The notes below the pieces were generated by a model. That model was not told the DNA's origin, did no database searches, and was given only the letters and a program-made list of their open reading frames with translations. The translations under genes and the position numbers were made by a program. 64,000 nt of DNA from Lysobacter sp. (GTDB lineage: Bacteria; Pseudomonadota; Gammaproteobacteria; Xanthomonadales; Xanthomonadaceae). The first letter of the stretch is position 1. Every line of letters begins with the position of its first letter. The stretch spans positions 3,120,001 through 3,184,000 of the forward strand of contig JABFRN010000001.1 in assembly GCA_013141175.1 (NCBI GenBank), in the 5' to 3' direction. Below are positions 36,301 to 43,076 of the stretch, piece by piece.

Positions 36301-36756
36301 GCCGGTCGCGCAGGGAATCAGCTCCTGGCCGTCGAGCAGCCAGATATCGCCTACGGTCGCGCCATAGCGCGGAGCACCGCGCCCGGGGCTTGCGCGCTCG
36401 ATCACGCTGAAACCGCTCAACGACCATCCCATGCCGAGATAACCGTTGCGTCCGGACGAGTTGTAGCTCAGGCCGAGCTTGGGCTCGAGCCCACGGAACG
36501 CGGGAACTTCGATCGACACGTTCTCGGTGTAGGCGCCATAGAAAGCATCGACTTTGCCTGGATCCAGGGGTTCGATCGCGACGCTGTCGGCCAGATCGAC
36601 ATCCTCGCCTTCCTGCGCGGAAGCGGTGGTGGAGGCGAAGCCGAGACAGGCGATCAAGGCCAGCCATACGGCGAATCCCCGTGCCCGTACCGACCTGCCG
36701 TTGCCGTTTGCTTGCGAAGCGTTGGTTCGCGATGCGTTCGCGTGCTGCATATCCAT
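30304..36756 (-). CDS. Giant secreted SpvB/RHS-family YD-repeat protein with unusual C-terminus
   Basis: This 2,150-residue protein starts with ATG at 36756 behind AAAGGGAAC. The N-terminus is a long signal peptide (FAVWLALIACLGFASTTASA). An SpvB/TcdB-like domain follows (SIEVPAFRGLEPKLGLSYNSSG), then about seven FG-GAP/VCBS repeats with the calcium-loop pattern DVNGDGxxDxVW. After these come long YD repeats (YDALGHLTQVTDPASNLWSY, YDGLGRKRSE, YDDIGRLRSAT) that in RHS/Tc toxins build a hollow shell. The RHS-core end is recognisable (RYYDPVLARYTSPDW...NRYAYSLNDPVNLID), but the canonical DPxG continuation reads DNGN. A roughly 258-residue tail unlike known toxin domains I recall then follows, rich in Gly, Phe, Tyr and Asn. 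It could be a surface or polymorphic toxin-like protein; the role is inferred from family. Confidence 0.88.
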   Translation of the reverse strand: MDMQHANASRTNASQANGNGRSVRARGFAVWLALIACLGFASTTASAQEGEDVDLADSVAIEPLDPGKVDAFYGAYTENVSIEVPAFRGLEPKLGLSYNSSGRNGYLGMGWSLSGFSVIERASPGRGAPRYGATVGDIWLLDGQELIPCATGSLSPSCVLGSVVSRGTHSTRIENYQRIRFEPTSPSGARWVITDQNGTQYIYSARHTVGGEVFQYWLERIVDTRGNTVTFAYTVDAANNWMYPYSIGYNRTSIRFYHQDPATTPDHRMQRATGKGIATMVRRLGSIVIDVQAPSGVWQRLRAYQLAYSTSLHSKRSQLVSVRQYGRDAAFDAGGQITGGTALPARTFSWAGEVLGPTTAVNTNPQTAGSYGKSVLTRVFADLNGDNRSDLLLIGGSTLNDGANLRWAHASGGGNYGALQIAKVAATGTFRGANYKPHSADVNGDGLTDVVFMWGSSAAAGAKVHVVLARPTTTIGGATYVADSLVSHTLTTTGRYSGNGWRNKFMADVNGDGRDDAVFVYTSAASNTGVKTLVSLASSQAGNPNVVSFGPLTLSTPQATGNFVTNWKRSMADVNGDGRMDMVWLFHGTGAKVAVSLSNGDGSFAPLQTSTAEGTSNYNNDGWNGHAVMSDVNGDGKLDAVWTYGAATVNSNGTRVHVRLSNGDGSFGPLIISTPQTTGAYGNENWSSKGVADVNGDNLPDALWFYSYYFECYAPPGYVCNVQNQNLGRRMEVSLNLGDGRFGPGQRVVVSTTGYYGTPWSIHMADVDGNGVQEPVWLLLGQVASEIGTFQHSHWVNLGVRVKATLTATTRLLMTRSSNGMGATTDITYTPSSTWTNQTMPLVTDTVSSIRTDAGFGAAADRYAETKYSYIGGLYDALSRRFLGFRTVERTLPCVQGETACPKDVTVYSQNYGSVSKPVLVNRLGGDGRLLAATQQMYNTGTHGPIAHEGPYISQLIRTIEYSYNSAATLPSYPADGVWLPCPTASCRRTSVDHAYDQWWTVTTDPAQEAERSRWRFGRASTVVHYGDIGSTDGVANPTGDDHLEYFFAGINPEKFIVAPAAHNVYRYPWSTSADLLQSSLTYYDGMGSWASAPTTGNPTQTLNLHKESNTWVSRYASYDGYGNQRTSTDERGYVTSTDYDTAFNLYPVRTTRALGQAEQEVTETGWLFPCATQERSVGPNGADDTTIVQYDPLCRKTRVGQPLGAYKTWAYLDFGTPSLQRIVETEPSDRGTGVISTERRFDGFSRTNRNRVNGYVCDHTLYNARGQVRKQNSPSFDCTDAWTVGTETFFDALDRPIRVVKPNNTVVTTSYTYHRWKYIVDEENKWRAQLQDAYGRVTAEAHQLDGVWRQSNYSYDALGHLTQVTDPASNLWSYTYDSLGRKIVERDPDRGTLTYEYFADGALRARVDARGQRTEWSYDGLGRKRSETLRAGTAQAQAYTWTYDQARTEGATVYRNRGRLTAQTEPTGGTTYDYDLAGNLVRRIKTIDGIAYTFRHGYYPGRRLKSTTYPDNTTLGTSSGPLEYDVFGRLEWLPELRVGAAYNAAGLVVGISAYQGDYYGGCGSPNLPRVRQAFAYDSQNRLTRLKVDKQLGYWSIPEIEGDPCWLTHFADEQALQDYTYTYTATDRIQTITNAMDVNDNRSFAYDDIGRLRSATTSAAYGGTQSFTYDDAHNMTYNSRIGTYSYPAAGAGSVRPHAVLVAGTGSYGYDAAGNMTSRTGNPMTWDGANRLVAHGAAAYAYDGEGQRVKKISGGLITHYPAPDYEVTAGVVTRYASIAGKKVAKRVGGTIFWLNTDHLGSVDMVTDSNRNAVQRMRNHAYGERASAQSAHVEQTGFLGELRDAESGLIYQRVRYYDPVLARYTSPDWLETTKRGVGTNRYAYSLNDPVNLIDNGNSAAFLMNHVINGLPQMFPNGFTMTASAGFQPGMISALGTPAQLQHLTPSGSLGVGVQVLDSHGQHNADIGVYGQYGAGASLPFGSMLGLFSGTVDKSGWTWSNHVAGGLNTMMSMNLTAMLVGYAHVEVGFQNSSLWAMDGSESFHTGVDNLMGRWNAGLDFDESGGFQGASLGMSLLGRKPMSWGMAGDYSRTNVFWSYQGKPSSVNYDAFAPQINQYLGSGFSNIHDPFFYDPFGSNFYNDPFGQNTSSPWGW

Positions 36757-37280
36757 TGCTGTTCCCTTTATGTTTTTTCGTCCGTTGCCGGGATTCCGCA
36801 CTGCGGATCCACCGTGCCACTGCTGTGCCCGTATCGAGTCGCGCTGCGGACGCGTGTCGCTGCGCAGACCGACGATGCGGCGCTTTCCGATCCGGAAACG
36901 ACTCAGACAGGCGATCGCGCCCATCGAGCCGGTATCTCCCCTGTGGGACACGGTATTCAATGCGGATGGATGCGCGCCTCATCCTAAAGAATGAATTTGC
37001 GTCCTTTCCCGATAATCCGCGTGCGATGCGCGCGGAAAATGTGAAGCGCGTCAACCTGCGGCGGTTTCGCGGTTCTGGCATCTTCGACGCTATCCTGGCG
37101 TTCGACGCGGTCGTGACTTTCGATGCGATCGTTACCTTCGGTGTGCCGTGCATGTGCGGCGCGACCGCCGATTTGCCGTGGAATCGGCAACCAGAGCCTG
37201 GCCAACCGGAAGGCTGGCCAACAAAAAAGGCCACCCGCTGGGGTGGCCTTGTACATGTCCGCAATGCGCCCGCGACGCGG
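36757..37280. other. Intergenic region between the RHS gene and the glycan operon
   Basis: About 520 bases with no convincing gene on either strand. It must hold the promoter of the RHS-type gene and contains the terminator of the glycan operon near its right end; I see no clear promoter pair or operator. Confidence 0.5.
37222..37250 (-). terminator. Terminator of the glycan operon
   Basis: A 10-bp perfect stem AAGGCCACCC/GGGTGGCCTT with loop GCTG is followed on the minus strand by a T run. It lies about 30 bases after the stop of the GT87-like gene. Confidence 0.85.
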
Positions 37281-38807
37281 TCACCCCAGCGAAGCCCTCG
37301 GCGTGAACGGTGTCGGCAACGCGAGCGGATCCTTGCCGGGGTCCCGGTTCGCCGGTTTGCGCAGCACCACCCAGAGACACAGCGACACGGCGATGACCTG
37401 GCTGATCCCGGAGACCACGAAGCGGTCCAGGCCGTTGTCCAGCGGCGTGCCGCCGAAAGGCACGACCGCCGCCAACGCGACCCACATCAGGACGAACAGC
37501 AGCGTGCGTCCACCGCCGGCGACGCTGCCGGCGGCGAGCAGACTCCAGATCCACAGCGGCGCGAACAGGCCGGTGTGGTCGGGCAGGAACGGGCTGCGGA
37601 ACGAAGCCAGTGCGAGCAGGGCGAGCCAGTTCGCCGCCAGCTCGGTCCGCGACAGCTTCGGCGCGCGGAGCGCCGACAGCACGGTCAGCACCACCACGAG
37701 CAGCGTCCATGCCCACGACACCTGCTGTACCAGTGCGCGCGTTTCGACCGGCACATCCAGTGCGTTGAGTTTGTAGACAAGACCGGGAATCGAATCGTTG
37801 ATCGCTGCCACGAAGCCGAGATCCTTCAATTCGAGGAACGACCACGCCTCGCCGCTCGCCATGCGCGGCAGTTGATAGTCCAGCAGCGCGCGGAACGGCG
37901 CATCTCCGATCCACACGAAGGCGATGATGGTGTAGAGCAGCGAGAAACCGAGGGTCCAGCCCAAGGCTTTCCAGCGTCGGGTGGCGATGAGGTAGATGCC
38001 CAGGATGCCCGGAAACACCTTGAACACCGCGAAGCCGAACAGCGCGCCGCCGAGCACCGGACGATCGCGCCAGAACAGCGCCATCGCCGCTGCCGACAGC
38101 GATACCGCCGTCAGTTGGAAGTTGCCCAACTGCAGCGTCAGCAGCACCGGCGACGCGATCCACACCGCCGGAATCAGCAGCGCGGCGCGGCGGCCGGCCT
38201 GACCGCCGATCCAGGCGGTCAGCGCGATCATGCACGCCAGCAGCGTGCCGCCTTCGAGCGTGAACCACAGTCCGCGCAACTCGTGGAAATCGCCGCCGAA
38301 CGCAACGCCCAGCATCGGCAGCAGCAGGAACTGCGGCAGATACATGAATTCGTCGAAATAGAAGATGCCGATGTGCTTGCCCTGGTATTGCTGCACGTCG
38401 TACAGATTCGGGACGCCGTCCAGCGCGAGCTTGGCGGCCTGCCAGTAACCGGAATAACAGCTGTGGCCGGTGTAGAACGCGTCGAAACCGTAGGTCGATG
38501 CTGCCACCTGCGAGGGATCGGCCATGAACAGCGCCACGCCGGCGGTACGCAACAGCGTGAGGACCGCCAACAGCAGCCACAGCGTGGACAACACCGGCCG
38601 GCGGCGGCGGATACCGTCCCATTCGTGCGGCAGGCGCTTCGCCGCCCACGGCGTGAGCAGCGCGAACACGAGCAGTGCGACGATGGCCGTGACCGCGAGG
38701 GGAGCATGCAGTGCGGCGACACTCGTGGCAGCGAGCGTCGCCGAGAGCAGCGACAGCAGGCCGGCGACGATCCAGCGATCGGCGGAAGGAGGCGTGGCGG
38801 CGATCAT
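37281..38807 (-). CDS. Polytopic membrane protein, GT87/DUF2029-like glycosyltransferase
   Basis: This 508-residue protein has about ten hydrophobic helices spread along its length. A polar first periplasmic loop (DAFYTGHSCYSGYWQAAKLALDGVPNLYD) resembles the GT-C type acidic loop of polyprenyl-phosphate-mannose-dependent transferases. Later blocks AVFKVFPGILGIYLIATRRWK and LLTLQLGNFQLTAVSLSAAAMAL match the GT87 pattern of FK.xP and L..GQ.n. It would add a sugar from a lipid-linked donor on the periplasmic face. It is the last gene of the minus-strand glycan operon, 93 bases after the HAD gene, and is followed by a terminator. Family assignment is by pattern and is moderate. Confidence 0.7.
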   Translation of the reverse strand: MIAATPPSADRWIVAGLLSLLSATLAATSVAALHAPLAVTAIVALLVFALLTPWAAKRLPHEWDGIRRRRPVLSTLWLLLAVLTLLRTAGVALFMADPSQVAASTYGFDAFYTGHSCYSGYWQAAKLALDGVPNLYDVQQYQGKHIGIFYFDEFMYLPQFLLLPMLGVAFGGDFHELRGLWFTLEGGTLLACMIALTAWIGGQAGRRAALLIPAVWIASPVLLTLQLGNFQLTAVSLSAAAMALFWRDRPVLGGALFGFAVFKVFPGILGIYLIATRRWKALGWTLGFSLLYTIIAFVWIGDAPFRALLDYQLPRMASGEAWSFLELKDLGFVAAINDSIPGLVYKLNALDVPVETRALVQQVSWAWTLLVVVLTVLSALRAPKLSRTELAANWLALLALASFRSPFLPDHTGLFAPLWIWSLLAAGSVAGGGRTLLFVLMWVALAAVVPFGGTPLDNGLDRFVVSGISQVIAVSLCLWVVLRKPANRDPGKDPLALPTPFTPRASLG

Positions 38808-38900
38808 GATGGCTGTACTCCTGTAGCGCAGCCCCGAAGGGCGGTGGTGACGTGGTTCGAGATGTGTGATGGAGCGCGATGCGATGCGGCTCTTCGCGGC

Positions 38901-39659
38901 TCAGGCCGCGTTGAGCCCTTCGACCTGTCCGGAGAAGAAGAAACGATCCAGCGCCTGGAAGTCGTCGAAGACCACGTCGGCATCGGCCGCGGCGCGCTCC
39001 TCGACGGTCGCGCGATCCACCCGCAGCAGCGTGGTCATGCCGAATTCGCGCGCGCCGTCGACATCGCAGCGGCGACTGTCGCCGACCATCCAGATGTTTT
39101 CCGGCGGCACGTCGAGTTTGGCGATCGCCAGCCGGAACGGCGCCGGATCGGGTTTGTCCGCACCGGCTTCCTCCGAGGTGACCACGTAATCGAAACAGTC
39201 GTCCAGCCCGAAGTAGATGATCTTGCGGAACTGGATCTGCGAGGTGAGGTCGGTGATGATCGCGGTGGCGATATCGCGGTTGCGCAGGTTCACCAGCAGG
39301 TCGCGCACGCCCGGAAACAGTTCGCAGTGCGACAGGAACGTGCGCCAGTAGGTCTGCTCCAGATCCAGCGTGATCAGCAGCTGGGTCTTGCGTCCGAGGA
39401 TCTCGATGCCGCGCTGGAAATACAGCAGGCGGCTGTGCGAACTGGCGGTCGCGCCGAGCTGTTGCTTGACCTCTTCCCGCGCCTGCGCGAACGCGCGACG
39501 CACGCTTTCGGGATCGGCGCCGAGCAGGCGCACGGCCTTGGCCTCGGTGGCGGCGGTCGCCTTCGCATGCGGGGCGTCGTAAGCGTAGAGCGTATTGTCG
39601 GTGTCGAAGATGATCGCGGCGGGCGCGCGGAACACCTTCTTCGGGTGCGTGACCACCAT
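38901..39659 (-). CDS. HAD-superfamily phosphatase
   Basis: This 252-residue protein has all four HAD motifs: motif I IIFDTDNTLY, with the nucleophile Asp in DTDNTL; motif II Thr in AIITDLTS; motif III Lys in GADKPDP; motif IV MVGDSRRCDVDGA. The helical cap between motifs I and II is C1 type, as in phosphoglycolate phosphatase-like enzymes. Starting one base after the membrane-kinase fusion ends, it probably removes a phosphate from a sugar or polyol phosphate in the same pathway. The exact substrate cannot be read from sequence. Confidence 0.88.
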   Translation of the reverse strand: MVVTHPKKVFRAPAAIIFDTDNTLYAYDAPHAKATAATEAKAVRLLGADPESVRRAFAQAREEVKQQLGATASSHSRLLYFQRGIEILGRKTQLLITLDLEQTYWRTFLSHCELFPGVRDLLVNLRNRDIATAIITDLTSQIQFRKIIYFGLDDCFDYVVTSEEAGADKPDPAPFRLAIAKLDVPPENIWMVGDSRRCDVDGAREFGMTTLLRVDRATVEERAAADADVVFDDFQALDRFFFSGQVEGLNAA

Positions 39660-39660
39660 G

Positions 39661-41769
39661 TCAGCGGATCCTGTTCTTGAGGGATTCTTCGATCTGCAGC
39701 AACACCATCAGCTGCATGATGCCGGTCATGCCATCCTCCCACTGCGGGCGGATGTCGAGCATTTCCTGCAGGTTCGGCGCCAGCGTGCCGGCCGCGAGCG
39801 CGATGTCCTCGGACGAGACTTCGCCTTCGATGGTCATCTCGACCTCGTCCGAATCCTCGGCGAGTTCGATGTCCAGGTGCAGGCCGCAGATGCCGATCAG
39901 CATCCGCGCCAAACGCTCGTGGTAGGTGCCGTTGCGGATCAGCGCGGTGAGCTTCAGGGCCAGATCCTTCGGCGAACTGACGTTCTCCATCTGGCGCATG
40001 TTGACCGGGCGCAGCTTCAGCACCAGGTCGGCCTTCGGCTTCTGCGGATGGATGTAGCGCTGCGCGTCGATCGCGCGGCGTTCGATCGAACGCAGGACGT
40101 TCTCCATCGGGTGGCCGCGCTCGCCGACATCGCGGTGGATCTTCCACGCCCGCCGCAGTTCTTCGTCGATATCGAGGAAGACCGAAACGTCGAAGCGCTG
40201 GCTGAGCCTCGACATGCGCAGGGCGTGCAGGCCGGAAACGATGATCACATCGTTGCGATGCAGCGTCGCCGGTGCGAGGAATCTCCCGGCGGAGTGATCG
40301 TAATGGCGGTTGTCGACCGGTTTGCCGTCCATCAGCGCCAGCGCATCGTTGTTGAAGCGCTGCAGATCGTTGGCGCGCGGATCGAGATGGGTGAGGCCTT
40401 TCCACATCGGCGCGTAGCGGTCCCAGACGTGATAGTCGTCGCCGGACAGATGCACGACGGTGTGCTGGCCGAAGATGTCGGTCATCGCCCGCGCGAGCGT
40501 GTCCTTGCCCGCGCCGGAGTCCCCGGCGATGCCCAGCGTCACCGGCTTCTGCGCGATCCGGAAGTAATCGTTGCGGCTCACGCGTTCGCGCAGCATCTGC
40601 GCGATCAGGACCAGCCCGGTCGAGACCACCATCGTCATCCACAGCGACATGACCCGCGGGTCGATGGTCGCGGCGAGATTCGCGATCGCCGGCTGCGGAT
40701 GCCAGCCGAATGCGGGGATGCCGGCGCCGGGCGAAATCAGCAGATGCATCGCGATCAACAGCAGCGACAGCAGCCCGGTCAGCAGCATCGCGCTGCGGTC
40801 GCCCTGCAGTTGATGCGCGACGAGGAACGGCACCAGCCACAGATACCAGCCGGGCGGCGCCGGCGTGGTCAGCACCACGAGGAAGAACGACAGCCCGGTG
40901 ACCGCGACCAGCAGATCGAAACTGATCCGGCGTAGTCGCCACACGCCGTAGGCGGCGAGCAGATACAGCGTCGGGGTGAGGTACAGCATCAGCGATTCGC
41001 CGAGCGGCAGCGCGAAATCGAAGATGCGCGCGGATTCGTGGGTGCCCAGCACCATCGCGCGGAAGCCGGGCGATGCGAGGCACAGCAATTGCGGCGCGAA
41101 GCCGAGAGCCAGGCCGATCGCGAACGGCTGCAGCAGCGTCCGCAGCCGCTTGTTGCGCCACAGATAGATCGCCACGAACGGTATCGCCAGCAGCATGCTG
41201 AATTTCGCCGCCAGCGCCAGCCCCAGCGCCACGCCGCTGGGCAGCGCGCGATAGCCCTGCAGCAGCGCCAGCGACAGCAGCAGCAGCGCGACCGGCACGA
41301 TGTCGGTCTGGCCGGTCCAATAGGTCACGAACAGCAGGATCGGCGACCACCAGTACAGCCACAGCAGTTTGCGCGGCTGCTGCGGGTAGATGCGGAACAG
41401 CAGCACCAGGCCGGCGAGATCGGCGAACAGCAGGCTCAGGCGGAAACCGATCGCGGTGAATGCAGCGTGGCCGCTGAGGGTCGCGACCAGCCAGCCCGGC
41501 AGCGCGCCGGCCAGATGCACCAGCAGCATCACCGGGCCGTAGGGATACGCGAGCGGATTGCCGCCGTCGCCGAGGAAGTTCGACCACGGGTCGAGCGAGG
41601 GTCGCGAGATCGCATGATCGAGGAACGGCACGAACCATTCCGACTGGATCTGCGGCGCCAGCAGCGCGATCAATGCCAGGCGCAGCAGCAACCCGGACTT
41701 GAACACCGGGTCGCGCCACAGCGGCCGGGGAACGATGCCCGACACGGCGTTGGCGAAGCTCAGCGCCAC
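39661..41769 (-). CDS. Fusion of a polytopic membrane domain with a phosphoribulokinase/uridine kinase-type domain
   Basis: This 702-residue protein starts at a GTG overlapping the GDPD-like gene by 10 bases. Residues 1 to about 395 are an integral membrane domain of about ten helices with GT-C/GT87-like features (NPLAYPYGPVMLLVHLAGALPG, LLFVTYWTGQTDIVPVALLLL). From about residue 410 a P-loop kinase follows: Walker A GIAGDSGAGKDTLA, lid/substrate region HLSGDDYHVWDRY, RFNNDALALMDGKPV, and IIVSGLHALRM, as in uridine kinase and phosphoribulokinase. A further 140 residues at the C-terminus, partly acidic, are unfamiliar. The gene couples membrane sugar handling to cytoplasmic phosphorylation. 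I know of no well-described protein with this architecture; the join is continuous, with no frameshift. Confidence 0.82.
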   Translation of the reverse strand: MALSFANAVSGIVPRPLWRDPVFKSGLLLRLALIALLAPQIQSEWFVPFLDHAISRPSLDPWSNFLGDGGNPLAYPYGPVMLLVHLAGALPGWLVATLSGHAAFTAIGFRLSLLFADLAGLVLLFRIYPQQPRKLLWLYWWSPILLFVTYWTGQTDIVPVALLLLSLALLQGYRALPSGVALGLALAAKFSMLLAIPFVAIYLWRNKRLRTLLQPFAIGLALGFAPQLLCLASPGFRAMVLGTHESARIFDFALPLGESLMLYLTPTLYLLAAYGVWRLRRISFDLLVAVTGLSFFLVVLTTPAPPGWYLWLVPFLVAHQLQGDRSAMLLTGLLSLLLIAMHLLISPGAGIPAFGWHPQPAIANLAATIDPRVMSLWMTMVVSTGLVLIAQMLRERVSRNDYFRIAQKPVTLGIAGDSGAGKDTLARAMTDIFGQHTVVHLSGDDYHVWDRYAPMWKGLTHLDPRANDLQRFNNDALALMDGKPVDNRHYDHSAGRFLAPATLHRNDVIIVSGLHALRMSRLSQRFDVSVFLDIDEELRRAWKIHRDVGERGHPMENVLRSIERRAIDAQRYIHPQKPKADLVLKLRPVNMRQMENVSSPKDLALKLTALIRNGTYHERLARMLIGICGLHLDIELAEDSDEVEMTIEGEVSSEDIALAAGTLAPNLQEMLDIRPQWEDGMTGIMQLMVLLQIEESLKNRIR

Positions 41770-42347
41770 AGTGCGGGCTCCTTGCTGCAGACCGCGTCGG
41801 CGACGATGCCTTCGCTTGCGAGCAGCGCGCGCAGCGCGGGGATTCCGGTGACGGCATCGCGCCCCTGCAGTTCGGGCGAGACCAGACAGAGCCTGAAACC
41901 CGCGCCGTGCAGACGCGCGGCCTGCGCGCCGTCGAGCGGGAAGCGGGTGAAGCAATCGACCCAGATCCACTGCACCTTGCCGGCGAGGGTCATCGCGGTG
42001 TCGATCGATTCGAATTCCGACACCCGCACCGCGCAGCGCGATTCACCGAGGCGGGCGGTGCGCACGAGGAAGGGAAACGATTGATCGAGAAAGAACCAGT
42101 CCTCGATGCCATGCGCGCGCATCAGCGCGATCAGCCGGTCCTCGAGACCTTCTTCCTTCACGTTGAGGATCAGCAGGCGATGGCGATAACCGTCGAGCCA
42201 GGTCTCGAAATCCTCGCCGTCCACGAAGGCATCGTGATGGATGATCAGCCGCTCGCCATGACTGCGGATATCGACCTCCACCCCGAATTCCGGGGCGGTG
42301 TCGCGCAGTTGCGCGAGGGTGTTGCGTCGGTGCGAGACGATGATCAT
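41760..42347 (-). CDS. Glycerophosphodiester phosphodiesterase-like (PLC-like TIM barrel) protein
   Basis: This 195-residue protein begins IIVSHRRNTLAQLRDTAPEF, with the GDPD-type His (usually SHRG), then GVEVDIR with the metal-binding Glu/Asp pair and LIIHHDAF with the second His. GDPD enzymes hydrolyse glycerophosphodiesters. It is shorter than typical GDPDs (around 240-300 residues) and the HRG motif reads HRR, so activity is uncertain. The start overlaps the glycosyltransferase stop (ATGA). In a glycan operon it could act on a polyol-phosphate linkage. Confidence 0.75.
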   Translation of the reverse strand: MIIVSHRRNTLAQLRDTAPEFGVEVDIRSHGERLIIHHDAFVDGEDFETWLDGYRHRLLILNVKEEGLEDRLIALMRAHGIEDWFFLDQSFPFLVRTARLGESRCAVRVSEFESIDTAMTLAGKVQWIWVDCFTRFPLDGAQAARLHGAGFRLCLVSPELQGRDAVTGIPALRALLASEGIVADAVCSKEPALWR

Positions 42348-43069
42348 GGGCTGCGTGCCAGGTCCTTGCGCAGGCGCAGACTGAAGTCGACGGTCCTGCG
42401 GATGAAGCGGGCTTTCGCCTGCCAGTTGACGTTCCAGTGCGATGAGCCATGCGCGCGTTCGCCGAAGCGCACCGGGAACCGGCGCACGCGCAGGCCGCGG
42501 TGCAAAGCCTGGTAGTACGCGTACAGATCGAGCGAAAAGTCGTGCGGCGCATCGCGCCATGCGGCGAAGAACGCGCGCGGGAACAGCGTCGGCTGCGCGT
42601 TGATGTCCCACATCCGCCGGCGCATGAGCAGGGTCTCGAACACCGACATGCCGACAGTGAACACGATATCGGCCGCGGGCCGGCCATGCCGGCTGCCCTT
42701 CACGAACAGCGTTTCCGGCGACGCATCGCTTTCGAACAGCGCGAGCCCGCGCAGCGCGTCGGCGGGGTCGGTCTGCATGTCGGCATGGGTCCAGCCGATG
42801 ACATCGCCATCGGCGGCGGCAAGCCCGGAAAGAATGCCGAAGCCGTAGCCCTGGTTCTTCTCCACCCGCACCGTGCGGATGCGCGGGCGCTCGCGCAGAC
42901 GCTCTTCGCGCAGAAGCTCGACGAGGACTGCGGGCGAATCGTCGGTGGAGCCGTTGTCGACCAGGATCGCCTCGACATCGTCGCGCGCGAAGGTTTCGCG
43001 CAGGCGCGCGACCAGCAGCGGCAGATTGCGCGCTTCGTTGTAGCAGGGGATGACGAGGCTCAATCGCAT
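42344..43069 (-). CDS. Family 2 glycosyltransferase
   Basis: This 241-residue GT-A fold protein begins LSLVIPCYNEARNLPLLVARL. The nucleotide-sugar-binding motif is ILVDNGSTDDS, the helix KNQGYGFGILSGLAAADGDVIGWTHADMQTDP carries the DxD-like Asp pair (HADMQTD), and acceptor-side residues lie around FSLDLYAYYQA. There is no transmembrane anchor, so it works in the cytoplasm or at the membrane face. It may transfer the sugar activated by the upstream nucleotidyltransferase. It starts 7 bases after the methyltransferase gene. Confidence 0.9.
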   Translation of the reverse strand: MRLSLVIPCYNEARNLPLLVARLRETFARDDVEAILVDNGSTDDSPAVLVELLREERLRERPRIRTVRVEKNQGYGFGILSGLAAADGDVIGWTHADMQTDPADALRGLALFESDASPETLFVKGSRHGRPAADIVFTVGMSVFETLLMRRRMWDINAQPTLFPRAFFAAWRDAPHDFSLDLYAYYQALHRGLRVRRFPVRFGERAHGSSHWNVNWQAKARFIRRTVDFSLRLRKDLARSP

Positions 43070-43076
43070 GATGCGG

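Noticed and set aside
35293-36987. Plus-strand frame of about 560 codons opposite the RHS gene
   Set aside because: Arg/Ala/Gly-rich with no motif; the RHS protein accounts for the coding signal.
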